From an uncultured Planctomycetales bacterium (GTDB lineage Bacteria; Planctomycetota; Planctomycetia; Isosphaerales; Isosphaeraceae): a DNA stretch of 64,000 bases. Positions 7,838 to 17,125 of this stretch are shown one piece after another. The stretch is taken from the NCBI GenBank assembly GCA_903926465.1, contig CAIYJE010000119.1, forward strand, positions 62,001 to 126,000. The letters are read 5' to 3'. A model generated the notes under the pieces. It saw nothing but the letters and a program-made list of their open reading frames with translations. It had not been told where the DNA came from and did not search any database. Numbering within the stretch: the stretch's first letter is position 1; each line of letters starts with the position of its first letter. The position numbers and the translations under genes are program-made.

Positions 7838-10321
7838 TCAGCGTGCTGGTAGACGTAGCGGAGTGCCCACCGTCAGATCCGTGGGATCGTCAATCAGATC
7901 ACCGTTCAACTCCAGCAGTTCATCTTCTCTGCGGGAATCGCCCAGTTCCTGCTTGGCAATGCTGCGCAACGTTTCGTACTGCTTGACGACATGAGTCCGG
8001 GCTTTTCGCTTCTTGGGCGTGAGGTCGGCTTCTGGCGGCAGATCGTCGGTAGACTGGCCCGAGGTCCGTTTTCGGGCCACCGGCGCCTCATCCGAATCAA
8101 ATCCGTTGTCGCCGCTCACTGGCCGGGCTTTGCTCCCCGACCTGGAACTTGCAGCACGTTGACTGGCTGCCAACTCGTCCGCGGAAGAGAACAGGTCATC
8201 AGGATCCGCGCTCGCTGGTACGGAAGACTCTCGACCGGTTCTGACCGTCTGGCCGTCTCGAGGGGCCGTGCTCATCGAGTCGCTTGCTTCGGCTGGCGTT
8301 GACGCCGATCCAGAGATTCGGCCCGAACCACTCGAGCGTCTGGGCTCGCTTCCGGTGGCTCCAGAGGCCGGCTCAATGTAGCGGGGGTCCAGATCTTCGG
8401 GTGCGGGAACCCGGATCGAGGTACCGATATAAAGCTCGTCGATCCGAGGCACTCGGGCGGCATTCGCCCGCCAGAGTGCCTTGTAGAATCGACCTGACCC
8501 GTAGTAATGACGTGAAATCGTCCAGAAGTTCTCTCCCCGAGCCACCACGTGCGTGATCGGGTCGATTTTGCTGCCAACCACGCTGGAATCCGACGCCGTG
8601 CGAGAACGCGCGGCATTGTTGCCAGATCTTGACCGTTCCAGCGGCGCGAACAAGGTCGGATCGCTGGGCTCGGGAACGGTGATCGACGCCTGGGGCGGAA
8701 CCGTGTTGCTGGCAACCGCGGTAGATCCAGCCGGTGGAGACTCAAGCTTGATGGAGTTTGCCGTGGCAGACCTGGGGACCGAGGTCACCCGTTGAGGCGG
8801 CTGGTCACCCTGAATTGCCGTGGTTGACGTTGCCGCCGTCGCGGGAATGGCCGGGGCGGGCGTGGCCGCAGTCATACTGGCCGAAGCCCCGTCGGACTTC
8901 GGCGTGGAAGTCACCTTTTTCGGCGGCGAGTTTGCGTCTCGATCCAGGGCAGCTACCGTGGCCGCGGCGGTTGCGGCTCCGGTAACCGCAGCGGCAGCCA
9001 CCGCAGGCGCAGACACAACGGGTACGGGGTCTCGGGCGGGAGCAACCATCGGCGCTGGGGCTGGGGCGTCGGCCTCAACCGGGACGGGTGGTTCGTTCTC
9101 AGCCAGAATTTGTGGTTCGCTCGCCGTGGTGCTTGGCGGAGCTTGGTTTGAGAGTCCAAACGGGGAATCATCGTCCCCCTGCTCGGGCGCGGAAAGGTTC
9201 GCCGCTCGGGGATCGGCTGGGGGCTCAGAGGCAACGGCTACCGCGGGTGTGCTGGGCTCGATCGGAGCGGACACCGGAGCCGATTCTAGTTTCTCTGCCG
9301 GTGGAGACACAGGATCTTCTTTGGGCACAGCGGAAACAGCAGCTAGACCTATGAGTGCAGGTGGGTCTGCTTCGACCACGGTCTCAACTGGCGGGGGCTC
9401 GGTCTTGTCACCGAAACCGAGCGGTGTTGCCGGTTGTTCATCGATTGGGCTGGATGCAGTGGAGAACGGATCGGGCGGTTCGGTGCCTGCGGCCCCTTTC
9501 GGTTCCAGCAGAGCGGCGGCGGCCCCAACCCCTGCCGCGGCAGCTGGAGCAATCGCTTCCATTGCAGGCGGTTCGTGGGCTACTTCCGTGGGAGCACTGG
9601 AGGGTACCGGCGGCGCGTTCGCATCATTTGCAAACGGATCTTCCTTGCTCTCATCAACCTTTGACTCATTCTTTGCAACCGGCTCAGACTTCTCTGCTTC
9701 CTTGGATTCGGAGGGCTTTTTGTCTCCGTTCGCCACGGGGCCCGCAAGTGCGAGAGGAGGAACCGTCGCCGAATTGGAGCCGCCGGGCCGGAATCTGGCC
9801 ACAAACGGTGCAATCAGCAGAACCAGGCAGGAGCCGGCAATGGCCAGCTTGAACTTGCGGTTCGATCCTGCGGCTGGAATCGATTCGTCTTCCGAATCTC
9901 CGGTCGCTTCAGCCAGCAGGGCCGCTTCTTCACGAGCCTGGGCAGCCTGTTTGCCACCCTTGAGTTGTTGAGCTTTGAGAATCAGGGCTTTCAGGCCGTG
10001 CGAAACCGCCCCAGGGACTTTCTTCAAGAACGCGAGGGCCTTGTGGGCGAACGTACCCAGGTGGGTCTTGAGCCAGTCAATCACCCCAGGCAATCGCTGA
10101 GCGATGGCGTTCACGACCTGTTTCCCCAGGTGTGCGATTTTCGCCACCAGGTTGCGAACCATGGCCAGGACCGCTTGCACCAGCGATGGGCGGTCAGAAA
10201 CCAGATCCTCCGAGTCGTCGTCATCGCCCTCAAGGTCGGCGTGCGGATCAAGATCAGGCGCAGGATCACTTTGGGGGTGAGCGGCCTGATCTGAAGCGGG
10301 ATTCACTGGGTTGTGGGACAT
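7838..10321 (-). CDS. Membrane-anchored protein with two LysM domains
   Basis: An 827-residue protein. The N-terminus is acidic, followed by a helical lysine-rich region (residues ~45-125). One hydrophobic segment, FKLAIAGSCLVLLIAPFVA, lies near residue 165. A very long Pro/Ala/Glu-rich low-complexity region follows (~180-560). One LysM domain starts at HVVARGENFWTISRHYYG (~590) and a second closes the protein (HVVKQYETLRSIAKQELG, ~775). LysM domains bind N-acetylglucosamine-containing polymers, so a role at the cell envelope is likely. The start codon overlaps the end of rsmH by 19 bases, implying one transcript. In most bacteria the gene after rsmH is ftsL; the LysM protein occupies that place here. 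Confidence 0.85.
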   Translation of the reverse strand: MSHNPVNPASDQAAHPQSDPAPDLDPHADLEGDDDDSEDLVSDRPSLVQAVLAMVRNLVAKIAHLGKQVVNAIAQRLPGVIDWLKTHLGTFAHKALAFLKKVPGAVSHGLKALILKAQQLKGGKQAAQAREEAALLAEATGDSEDESIPAAGSNRKFKLAIAGSCLVLLIAPFVARFRPGGSNSATVPPLALAGPVANGDKKPSESKEAEKSEPVAKNESKVDESKEDPFANDANAPPVPSSAPTEVAHEPPAMEAIAPAAAAGVGAAAALLEPKGAAGTEPPDPFSTASSPIDEQPATPLGFGDKTEPPPVETVVEADPPALIGLAAVSAVPKEDPVSPPAEKLESAPVSAPIEPSTPAVAVASEPPADPRAANLSAPEQGDDDSPFGLSNQAPPSTTASEPQILAENEPPVPVEADAPAPAPMVAPARDPVPVVSAPAVAAAAVTGAATAAATVAALDRDANSPPKKVTSTPKSDGASASMTAATPAPAIPATAATSTTAIQGDQPPQRVTSVPRSATANSIKLESPPAGSTAVASNTVPPQASITVPEPSDPTLFAPLERSRSGNNAARSRTASDSSVVGSKIDPITHVVARGENFWTISRHYYGSGRFYKALWRANAARVPRIDELYIGTSIRVPAPEDLDPRYIEPASGATGSEPRRSSGSGRISGSASTPAEASDSMSTAPRDGQTVRTGRESSVPASADPDDLFSSADELAASQRAASSRSGSKARPVSGDNGFDSDEAPVARKRTSGQSTDDLPPEADLTPKKRKARTHVVKQYETLRSIAKQELGDSRREDELLELNGDLIDDPTDLTVGTPLRLPAR

Positions 10322-11205
10322 CGTTCAGCAACCCTCAACTTTGCGCTTCGTGCGCGGGGATTCTGGCCAACCTCGTCGGGAGACGCTGTGACCGGTTTCT
10401 TGGTGAGCACATTCCATCGTGGGTCATTGCGAAACGCGTGTTTAACGCGGCGATCTTCAAGCGAATGAAAGCTGATGATGGCGGCCCGGCCACCCGGGCG
10501 CAACCATTCCGGGAGATGGCTCAGCGTGTGGTCCAGGTGTTCGAGTTCGCGATTCACGGCAATTCGTAAAGCCTGGAACACTCGGGTCGCGGGGTCAATT
10601 GGCCCCCATTTTCCCGGAATGCTTGACCGGACCAGCGTGGCCAGCCTGCTGGTGGTGGTGATAGGCCCCTCAAACTTACGTGATTCAACGATTCGCCTCG
10701 CCACCCGGCGACTGAACCGCTCTTCACCCAGATGGAAGAAAATATCGGCAAGTTCATCGGCCGAAAGCGAGTTAACCAGGTCCGCGGCGGTGGTTTCCCC
10801 TTCAGGGTCAAACCGCATATCCAGCGGACCCTCCCGCCCAAAGCTAAATCCCCGGTGTTCCCAGGCCAACTGGTCACTGGAAAGCCCCAGGTCTAGCAAC
10901 ACACCATCCACCGCCTCAATCCCGCGTTCTTCAAGCACGTCCGCCAGATCGCTGTAAGGGGCATGCACAAGCTCGACCGGCAAGCCGCGAGTCGCCTCGG
11001 TCGCCATCCGCAGCATCTCTGGGTCTCGATCCAGACCGATCACCCGTCCACCAGGCTGCACGAGCCTGGCCAGGGCCGCGGTGTGGCCGCCGGCTCCTGC
11101 GGTTCCGTCAACCAAGATCATTCCTGGGGTCGGGTTGAGCCCGGCAAGAACCTGCTCAAGCAGTACGGGGCGATGCACAGGCTCGGGAGGCGGCAAACTC
11201 GACAC
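10303..11205 (-). CDS. rsmH: 16S rRNA (cytosine-1402-N4)-methyltransferase RsmH
   Basis: A 300-residue SAM-dependent methyltransferase that N4-methylates C1402 in the 16S rRNA P-site region. Diagnostic stretches are HRPVLLEQVL at the N-terminus, the SAM-binding DGTAGAGGHT, the acidic-loop GLDRDP, LLDLGLSSDQL, and the C-terminal FHSLEDRRVKHAF. Length is normal for the family. It is followed with a 19-base overlap by the LysM gene, and no ftsI, murE or mraY lies nearby, so the usual division/cell-wall cluster is absent here. Confidence 0.97.
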   Translation of the reverse strand: MSSLPPPEPVHRPVLLEQVLAGLNPTPGMILVDGTAGAGGHTAALARLVQPGGRVIGLDRDPEMLRMATEATRGLPVELVHAPYSDLADVLEERGIEAVDGVLLDLGLSSDQLAWEHRGFSFGREGPLDMRFDPEGETTAADLVNSLSADELADIFFHLGEERFSRRVARRIVESRKFEGPITTTSRLATLVRSSIPGKWGPIDPATRVFQALRIAVNRELEHLDHTLSHLPEWLRPGGRAAIISFHSLEDRRVKHAFRNDPRWNVLTKKPVTASPDEVGQNPRARSAKLRVAERCPTTQ

Positions 11206-11754
11206 ATCCTACTCCGAGGCTGGCAGGTCAAAACCGAATGGGCGCACCGGGTACGTAGCCGGCCGAAATACCGATTGGAGACTCTAGCCCGATCGGCCAA
11301 CCTGTCAAGGGCGACCTCTCCGCAACCAAGGGCCCGTAACCCGCCAAGCAAGCCTCACCACCCAAGGCGTGGGATGAGGAATCTCAAAAGAAACAAACAC
11401 TCACCAAATAGACACAACCACCGCAAAAGTTGACTTCCCATTCCTAACATTACCTCATGCGTGAATTTCATTTTATCAAGATTAAAACCAATCACCCAGC
11501 AAGACCTTGCGTTGACCAGACCACCCATGGACAATTCTGGGATATTCCAACATAAAAACTTACAAATAAACCCAATTCGCTTGTGAATAGAGCCGTTCCA
11601 TTTCAACTCGAACGCCGAATGGAAGGAAATCTGAGAACCGACTGTGGCACGAGACCGAAACCGAGCCTATTCCCTCTGCTGGGAAACTGATTTTTGTTCC
11701 TACTTTCCTTGATTCGCCGACCTGATCTTTTACACTCCCGTGAGAAGGCACCCG
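11206..11754. other. Divergent intergenic region, AT-richer than surroundings
   Basis: About 550 bases separating divergent rsmH and the gene at 11755. The part from about 11380 to 11600 is noticeably AT-rich for this genome and must hold promoters for both directions, but no single -35/-10 pair is convincing. A small minus-strand frame at 11355-11606 has no credible features. An AGAAGG site at 11743-11748 serves the downstream gene. Confidence 0.5.
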
Positions 11755-12720
11755 ATGCGAAAAACCATTCCCTTCAGCGTTCTGGTATTCAGTTCTCTGA
11801 TCCCTGCAGCGTACGCGCAGCAACCCAAAAGTAACCCAACCGTTCCGGTACGGCAGACAGCAACTCCTGAAGCAATAGCGGCCACGGATCATACGGCCGA
11901 TCAACGAGAAATTGAGCAACTTCTGGAAACTTTCACCAAAGCATTCAATGCGGGTGAAGCGGCTTCCGTGGCTGCAACCTTCACGCCCGACGCCCTCGTG
12001 GTGGACGAGGATGGAAATCGTGCGGAAGGGCGAGAGGCCATCGCCCAGCAATACGCCGCCGGCTTTGCAGACCGGCCAGGCGGAAAATTGACGCTCCAAA
12101 CCGAGATGCTTAGGTTCCTTGGCCCGCAGACGGCGCTTGAGGAAGGACGTTCCACGCTTGAGCCCGCCGATGGAGACCCCACGGAAACCAGCCGATTTAC
12201 AGCCATTTATGTCAAACGCGATGGCCACTGGCTCCAGGCCGCGGTTCGCGACGAGGCAGCAACCGATCTCAGCCCGCATGAACGCCTGAAAGCGCTGGAA
12301 TGGCTGGTGGGAGACTGGGTTAATGAAAGCCCAAGCGCGGTTGTTCATACCACCTGCAAATGGACCGAAGATGGCAATTTCCTGGTCCGTGACTTCACCA
12401 TGAAAAGCCAGGGCGAAGCCGTTCTCTCTGGCTCCCAGCGCATCGGCTGGGACCCCGTTCGCCGTCAGTTCAAATTCTGGGTCTTTGACTCCGAAGGAGG
12501 CTTTGGAGAAGGCTTCGGCACCCGAGACGGGAACACCATCGTTATCAAGGCGGAAGGGGTCCGGCAAGATGGCAAGCACGCCTCTGCCACCACCATTCTG
12601 ACACGCCTGGGCAAAGACCGGATGAGCTGGCAGTCGGTCCATCGGACTCTTGAAGGAAGAGCGATGGCCGGAATTGATGAGTTTGTGATTGTGCGGACAC
12701 CTCCCGCAATCTCCGAGTGA
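11755..12720 (+). CDS. Exported SnoaL-like (SgcJ/EcaC-type) domain protein
   Basis: A 321-residue protein with a signal peptide (MRKTIPFSVLVFSSLIPAAY, cleavage probably after AYAQ). Residues ~45-165 look like a SnoaL/NTF2-like domain of the SgcJ/EcaC type (IEQLLETFTKAFNAGEAASV.ATFTPDALVVDEDG). The C-terminal ~150 residues (LEWLVGDWVNES onward) look like a second, lipocalin-like beta domain. NTF2-like domains bind small ligands and the family has no single function. The start is ATG 11755 with GAGAAGG six bases upstream; a GTG at 11740 is in frame but weaker. It probably acts in the periplasm or envelope. Confidence 0.8.
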   Translation: MRKTIPFSVLVFSSLIPAAYAQQPKSNPTVPVRQTATPEAIAATDHTADQREIEQLLETFTKAFNAGEAASVAATFTPDALVVDEDGNRAEGREAIAQQYAAGFADRPGGKLTLQTEMLRFLGPQTALEEGRSTLEPADGDPTETSRFTAIYVKRDGHWLQAAVRDEAATDLSPHERLKALEWLVGDWVNESPSAVVHTTCKWTEDGNFLVRDFTMKSQGEAVLSGSQRIGWDPVRRQFKFWVFDSEGGFGEGFGTRDGNTIVIKAEGVRQDGKHASATTILTRLGKDRMSWQSVHRTLEGRAMAGIDEFVIVRTPPAISE

Positions 12721-12774
12721 TGTCCTACAGCTACCGATTGCCCTCCTTCTGACTCAAGCCACAGGAATAAAGAC

Positions 12775-14676
12775 ATGTTTCGACACCGATACGCGCTAGG
12801 ACTTGCGGCCATTCTGACAGTGCTTGGCCCCCACTTCGAGTTGCCCACGCAAGGGGCAGAAGGCCGAGGCGGCGGCGGTTCAGGCCGAGGCGGCCAGGGC
12901 TCTGGCGGGCGGAACTCGGGTGGTAGAGATTCTGGACGGTCCGGCGGTGGCAACCAGCGAGGCGGATCCCCCACCGGGCATTCCCCTTCATTTAGCCAGC
13001 CCAGATCTTCTTCAGGCATGGGTGACACAAACCGGGCTCCTGGTGGTTACCAGCAACCGTCTCAGGGAGGCCGCCCATCGAACACGCAACAACCGCAACC
13101 TAGAGAAAACCAAGGGGAACGCCCGGGTACAACAAACCCGACTCGTGCCCAGGCAACACCCAACGCAGGCGCCGCAGCCACCGGTGCCGCCGTCTCTAAC
13201 CGAAATCAACCGGGCGTTTCCAACGCAGGCGCCGCGGCCACCGGTGCCGCCGTCTCTAACCGAAACCAACCGGGCGTCTCCAACGCCGGAGCCGCAGCCA
13301 CTGGTGCCGCCGTCTCTAACCGAAATCAACCGGGCATCTCCAACGCCGGTGCCGCGGCCACCGGTGCCGCCGTCTCTAACCGAAACCAACCGGGCGTCTC
13401 CAACGCCGGAGCCGCAGCCACCGGTGCCGCCGTCTCTAACCGAAATCAACCGGGCATCTCCAACGCCGGTGCCGCGGCCACCGGCGCCGCGTATGCCAAC
13501 CGGAACCAACCGGGCATCTCCAATGCCGGTGCCGCGGCCACCGGCGCCGCGTATGCCAACCGGAATAACGAAAGCAACTATCACGCTGGCGTGGTGAATG
13601 GATACTGGAATCGGAATGCGGCTCCAGGGTGGGGCACTGCCGCTGCCGTTGGCGCAGCCGGCGTTGGGCTTGGGTACGCTGGCGGTGTAGCCGCGTGGGG
13701 AACCGGATCACCGGTCTACAACTGGGGCTATTCGGGATACAATAACCCGTATTATGCGGGAATGGGTGGAGTTGGGGCAGCTCCCGGGCAGGGCCAGCCG
13801 ATCCAGGGGGGTGCGCAAGCTCAACCCGCTTACAATTACTCTCAGCCACTCAATACCAACGCCGCACCGCCAGATCAGACAACGGCCGATCCCGCCAACA
13901 GCTTATTTGCCCAGGCGAGAGAGGCCTTCAATGCCGGTAACACAGCCGCTGCGCTTGATCTGGATCAACAAGCGATCAAGCTGATGCCCAACGACGCCAC
14001 ACTTCACGAGTTCCTGGCGTTAGTCCAGTTTGCGGAAGGGAAGTACGATCAGGCGGCAGCCGGACTGTACGCTGTGCTTTCTGTTGGGCCAGGGTGGGAC
14101 TGGACCACGCTTGTTGGCATGTATAACGACGTGGAAACGTACACCAAGCAACTCCGGGCACTTGAGGCGTTTGTCAAGCAAAACCCCAAATCCAACAGTG
14201 CCCAGTTTGTGCTGGCCTACCATTACATTACCCAAGGGCACGACAAAGCGGCCGTAAGCCATCTCAAGACGATTGTTGCGAGCCAGCCAGAAGACACACT
14301 TTCGGCCCAGCTCATCAAGCAACTTGAGCCCAGCGAAAGTGCTACCGCTCCAGCGCCAACCCCCGTGACAACCGCCCCTGTTGCGGATATGACCAAGCTC
14401 ACCGGCACATGGGTCGCCAAGGCGTTACCAGATGCCAAGATTCAACTCACCATCAAGAACGATGGTTCATTTTCCTGGTCGGCTTCCGCCCCCGGAAAGC
14501 CGCCCATCAGCATTTCCGGTCAATCGTCATTCGACGGCACGGTGCTCAGCCTCAATGGTGCCGATGCTCAAACCGGGTCGATCGCCGGCTCAATCGCCTG
14601 GAAGGATGATAACCACTTCCAGTTCCGGGCCGTCGGTGGGCCAACAGACGATCCAGGGCTAACCTTCGAGCGCTAA
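12775..14676 (+). CDS. Exported glycine-rich protein with 20-residue repeats and TPR region
   Basis: A 633-residue protein with an N-terminal signal peptide, then a Gly/Ser/Arg-rich stretch (residues ~30-120). Seven tandem 20-residue units of the NAGAAATGAAVSNRNQPG type follow (~130-266), then a Gly/Tyr-rich segment (~275-345). A TPR region lies at ~375-520 (SLFAQAREAFNAGNTAAALD, QFVLAYHYITQGHDKAAVSH), and a small beta-rich domain at the C-terminus (LTGTWVAKALPDAKIQLTIK). It may be an envelope or matrix protein whose N-terminal half is disordered. The gene follows 11755-12720 by 54 bases and may share its transcript. No specific function is recognised. Confidence 0.82.
   Translation: MFRHRYALGLAAILTVLGPHFELPTQGAEGRGGGGSGRGGQGSGGRNSGGRDSGRSGGGNQRGGSPTGHSPSFSQPRSSSGMGDTNRAPGGYQQPSQGGRPSNTQQPQPRENQGERPGTTNPTRAQATPNAGAAATGAAVSNRNQPGVSNAGAAATGAAVSNRNQPGVSNAGAAATGAAVSNRNQPGISNAGAAATGAAVSNRNQPGVSNAGAAATGAAVSNRNQPGISNAGAAATGAAYANRNQPGISNAGAAATGAAYANRNNESNYHAGVVNGYWNRNAAPGWGTAAAVGAAGVGLGYAGGVAAWGTGSPVYNWGYSGYNNPYYAGMGGVGAAPGQGQPIQGGAQAQPAYNYSQPLNTNAAPPDQTTADPANSLFAQAREAFNAGNTAAALDLDQQAIKLMPNDATLHEFLALVQFAEGKYDQAAAGLYAVLSVGPGWDWTTLVGMYNDVETYTKQLRALEAFVKQNPKSNSAQFVLAYHYITQGHDKAAVSHLKTIVASQPEDTLSAQLIKQLEPSESATAPAPTPVTTAPVADMTKLTGTWVAKALPDAKIQLTIKNDGSFSWSASAPGKPPISISGQSSFDGTVLSLNGADAQTGSIAGSIAWKDDNHFQFRAVGGPTDDPGLTFER
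13162..13572 (+). repeat. 60-base coding tandem repeat, seven units
   Basis: In-frame units start at 13162, 13222, 13282, 13342, 13402, 13462 and 13522, each encoding one 20-residue repeat. Units 1-6 are nearly identical at DNA level. Units 6-7 share a variant ending in which the VSN codons become YAN, and the last unit is incomplete. Confidence 0.93.
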
Positions 14677-14778
14677 GAAGCTGTTTCAAAACCGAGACTA
14701 GCTCCGAGTCCGCGAGGTGCCTATCTCAGGTTTGGAACTCGTCTCGAAGAAATCGGCACGGGATATCAGCTAAAAAAA

Positions 14779-14815
14779 GTGAAGGCCGAAGGTCTGCTCG
14801 ACTTTCGGCCTTCGC
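14779..14815. terminator. Bidirectional hairpin terminator between convergent genes
   Basis: GTGAAGGCCGAA (14779-14790) pairs with TTCGGCCTTCGC (14804-14815) as a 12-bp stem with one G-T pair. A run of A residues lies on the left and TTATT on the right, so it can act for both the plus-strand gene ending at 14676 and the minus-strand gene ending at 14830. Confidence 0.8.
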
Positions 14816-14829
14816 TTATTGGTGGTGGC

Positions 14830-15993
14830 TCAACTCCACTCCAGACCTAGTCCGCGTGCCCAAAGCGCTTCGTATTGCCGGGCCATGCCTTGTAGGCTGA
14901 ACTCTCGCTCCACCCGTTGCCGCCCGGCCGCGCCCAAATGCTTGTTCCGCTCAGGATCTTCGGCCGACTCCAGCAGAGCCTGAGCCAGCGCCTGTGGATT
15001 ATCAGGGGGCACCAGCCAGCCGGTCTCCCCTGCCCTCACCAGATCCACCGTTCCCTCCACGGCGGTTGCCACCACGGGCTTGCCGGCCGCCATCGCCTCC
15101 AGTACCACGTTCGGCATTCCCTCCCAGCGTGAGGGCAAAACCACAACATCTGCCCGCTGCATCAGCGCGGAAACATCGCCCCGTTGGCCAAGGAACCGAA
15201 CTGAGCCGGCAAGCTGGCCATTTTCGGACACCTGAGATTCCAAGCCCAGTCGATCGGGTCCCTCTCCAACAATCGCCAGCGACCAGTCTGGGCGTTTTTT
15301 CAGCAGAACCCGGGCTGCCTCCAGAAGCAGATCCACCCCCTTCTGGTAAGTCAAACGACCCACAAACAAGGCCAAGGGGCCAGCCGGCCGTGCGCTTAGC
15401 TCAGACCTGGATACCGGGTTGGGAAGCACGCGATCGGTATCGATCCCGTTGGGAATCACGTGCAGGCGACTGGCACGGATGCCGGCCTGTTTCACCATCC
15501 AGTCTTGGACCCCTTCCGAAACACACACCGAACCCGTTCCCAGCGCCTGGGTCAGCCACTCCAGAGTGAGGTGCCACCGCTTATCATGCTCGGCCACGCG
15601 CACCCCACCAACCACCCAGGGCCAACCGGCAAGTGGACCGGCAAGCCGGCTCGCCACGTTCGCATGAAACAGGAAACTCTGGACCAATCGGGGCCGATGT
15701 GCGCGTAATGCAGTTGCAAGCCGAAGGACCGCCCGACCTGGCTGACGGTGGTTGACTCCCAGACACAACACCGGAATTCCTGCGCTTCTTAGAGGCACCG
15801 CCAGCGGTGCCTCTGGCCCCAGCGCCACCACCATCGGGGCCCAGCGGCTCCGATCAATCCTGGTCGCCAGCTCAACCAGAATCTTCTCCGCCCCGCCCAC
15901 ATCCAGCTCGGTAATCACCAGCGTGATCGGAACCGGGGCACCCGGCCAGCTTGAAATGGGAGCCGCGTTGATCCTGGTCTGCAACGGTTGCAC
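14830..15993 (-). CDS. GT4-family glycosyltransferase
   Basis: A GT-B fold glycosyltransferase of family 4, ~388 residues. The N-terminal acceptor domain begins with TLVITELDVGGAEKILVEL. The C-terminal donor domain shows VIPNGIDTDRV, LALFVGRLTYQKGVDLLLEA, VVLPSRWEGMPNVVLEAMAAG and the E-x7-E type motif. Such enzymes build surface polysaccharides or glycolipids from nucleotide sugars. The frame remains open far upstream, opposite queA, but the conserved protein begins near 15993. I chose GTG 15993 over the TTG nine bases inside; the start is uncertain. No other polysaccharide genes adjoin it. Confidence 0.88.
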   Translation of the reverse strand: MQPLQTRINAAPISSWPGAPVPITLVITELDVGGAEKILVELATRIDRSRWAPMVVALGPEAPLAVPLRSAGIPVLCLGVNHRQPGRAVLRLATALRAHRPRLVQSFLFHANVASRLAGPLAGWPWVVGGVRVAEHDKRWHLTLEWLTQALGTGSVCVSEGVQDWMVKQAGIRASRLHVIPNGIDTDRVLPNPVSRSELSARPAGPLALFVGRLTYQKGVDLLLEAARVLLKKRPDWSLAIVGEGPDRLGLESQVSENGQLAGSVRFLGQRGDVSALMQRADVVVLPSRWEGMPNVVLEAMAAGKPVVATAVEGTVDLVRAGETGWLVPPDNPQALAQALLESAEDPERNKHLGAAGRQRVEREFSLQGMARQYEALWARGLGLEWS

Positions 15994-16071
15994 GGTTTGC
16001 CTACAATAGTAACCTTGACTCTCGCCACCGCTTAGTAACCTAACGTCTAGATCAGGCCCCTGGATACGCCC

Positions 16072-17115
16072 GTGCAGACAAGCGAGTTCGATTTCGAGCT
16101 TCCCCCTGAGTTGATCGCCCAGCACCCGACTGAGCCGCGGGACCAAGCGCGGCTGATGGTTTTGCGTCGGAACAAGGGCAAGGTTCAGCTTGAACACAGA
16201 ACCTTCGCGGATCTTCCAGAGTATCTGAATCCAGGCGACCTGCTGATCAGGAACAACAGCCGCGTGCTTCAAGCCCGGCTGCTTGGCGAACGAGAAGCGA
16301 CTGGCGGGCGCTGGGAGGGCCTGTATCTGGCCAGCCAGGGCCAGGGCCTCTGGGAAATTCTGGCAACAACCCGGGGCCGGCCCCAGCCTGGCGAATTTAT
16401 CAGGGTGGCCGAGGGACTTCGGCTGGAACTGATTGAACGGGGTGCCGAAGGGCGCTGGATTGTGCGGCCGACTCCGGAAGGCTCGGCTTTGGAACTGCTG
16501 ACACGGTTTGGTCAGATCCCGCTTCCGCCTTACATCCGCAAGGGGCGGGCCGACCAGGCAGACCTGGAGGATTACCAAACCACGTACGCCGCTGCCCCTG
16601 GATCGGTTGCGGCCCCCACCGCCGGTCTGCACTTTACCTCTGGCCTTTTTGATAAATTGGCCGAGCGCGGAGTGCAGGTGGCCGACGTTACCCTGCACGT
16701 GGGAGTTGGCACGTTCAGGCCGATTGAGGCAACCAGCATTGACCTCCATACCATGCATGCGGAATGGGCGCAGGTAACGCCGGAAACCGCGGCCGCATGG
16801 CATGCCGCACGGGCCGCCGGCAAGCGGATTGTGGCCATTGGCACAACTTCAGCCAGGACACTGGAGACGGTGGCCCAGGTGAGCCAGAGCGGCATGGAGC
16901 CTTGGCAAGGGGAAACCCGCATCTACATTCGTCCTGGGCATGTTTTTCAAGGTACGGATGCCCTGGTGACCAACTTTCACCTGCCGAAGAGCAGCTTGCT
17001 GGTTTTGGTGAGCGCGCTCGCCGGCGTAGAGGCCACGCGTGAAGCCTATGCCGAGGCGATCCGTCGCCACTATCGTTTTTACAGCTATGGCGATGCGATG
17101 CTGGTGATTGATTGA
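16072..17115 (+). CDS. queA: S-adenosylmethionine:tRNA ribosyltransferase-isomerase QueA
   Basis: It transfers and isomerises the ribose of SAM onto 7-aminomethyl-7-deazaguanine in tRNA, giving epoxyqueuosine at the wobble position. The 347-residue protein matches QueA throughout: FDFELPPELIAQHP at the start, RNNSRVLQARL, PLPPYIRKG, VAAPTAGLHFT, TLHVGVGTFRPI, HAEWAQV, and the end NFHLPKSSLLVLVSALAG. The start is GTG 16072. It is divergent from the GT4 gene, about 80 bases apart. Family-1 repeat copy B starts just after its stop codon. Confidence 0.97.
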   Translation: MQTSEFDFELPPELIAQHPTEPRDQARLMVLRRNKGKVQLEHRTFADLPEYLNPGDLLIRNNSRVLQARLLGEREATGGRWEGLYLASQGQGLWEILATTRGRPQPGEFIRVAEGLRLELIERGAEGRWIVRPTPEGSALELLTRFGQIPLPPYIRKGRADQADLEDYQTTYAAAPGSVAAPTAGLHFTSGLFDKLAERGVQVADVTLHVGVGTFRPIEATSIDLHTMHAEWAQVTPETAAAWHAARAAGKRIVAIGTTSARTLETVAQVSQSGMEPWQGETRIYIRPGHVFQGTDALVTNFHLPKSSLLVLVSALAGVEATREAYAEAIRRHYRFYSYGDAMLVID

Positions 17116-17125
17116 AGTTTTTGTA

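Noticed and set aside
8820-9971. A 383-residue plus-strand open frame rich in Ala, Gly and Ser
   Set aside because: It is the antisense of the Pro/Ala-rich LysM gene; such low-complexity regions leave both strands open. The LysM reading explains the sequence.
11355-11606. Small minus-strand open frame in the AT-rich spacer
   Set aside because: 83 residues with Cys/Trp-rich, irregular composition, no ribosome binding site and no family resemblance.
11560-12642. A 360-residue minus-strand open frame opposite the SnoaL-like gene
   Set aside because: It covers 11755-12642 on the opposite strand, has no family motif, and the plus-strand frame has a signal peptide, ribosome binding site and recognisable domain.
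13162-13572. A CRISPR-like periodic repeat
   Set aside because: The 60-base period is in frame within a coding sequence and has no spacers; it encodes a 20-residue protein repeat.
15994-16803. Upstream extension of the GT4 gene opposite queA
   Set aside because: The frame is open to 16803 but the extra part is antisense to queA and unlike any glycosyltransferase.
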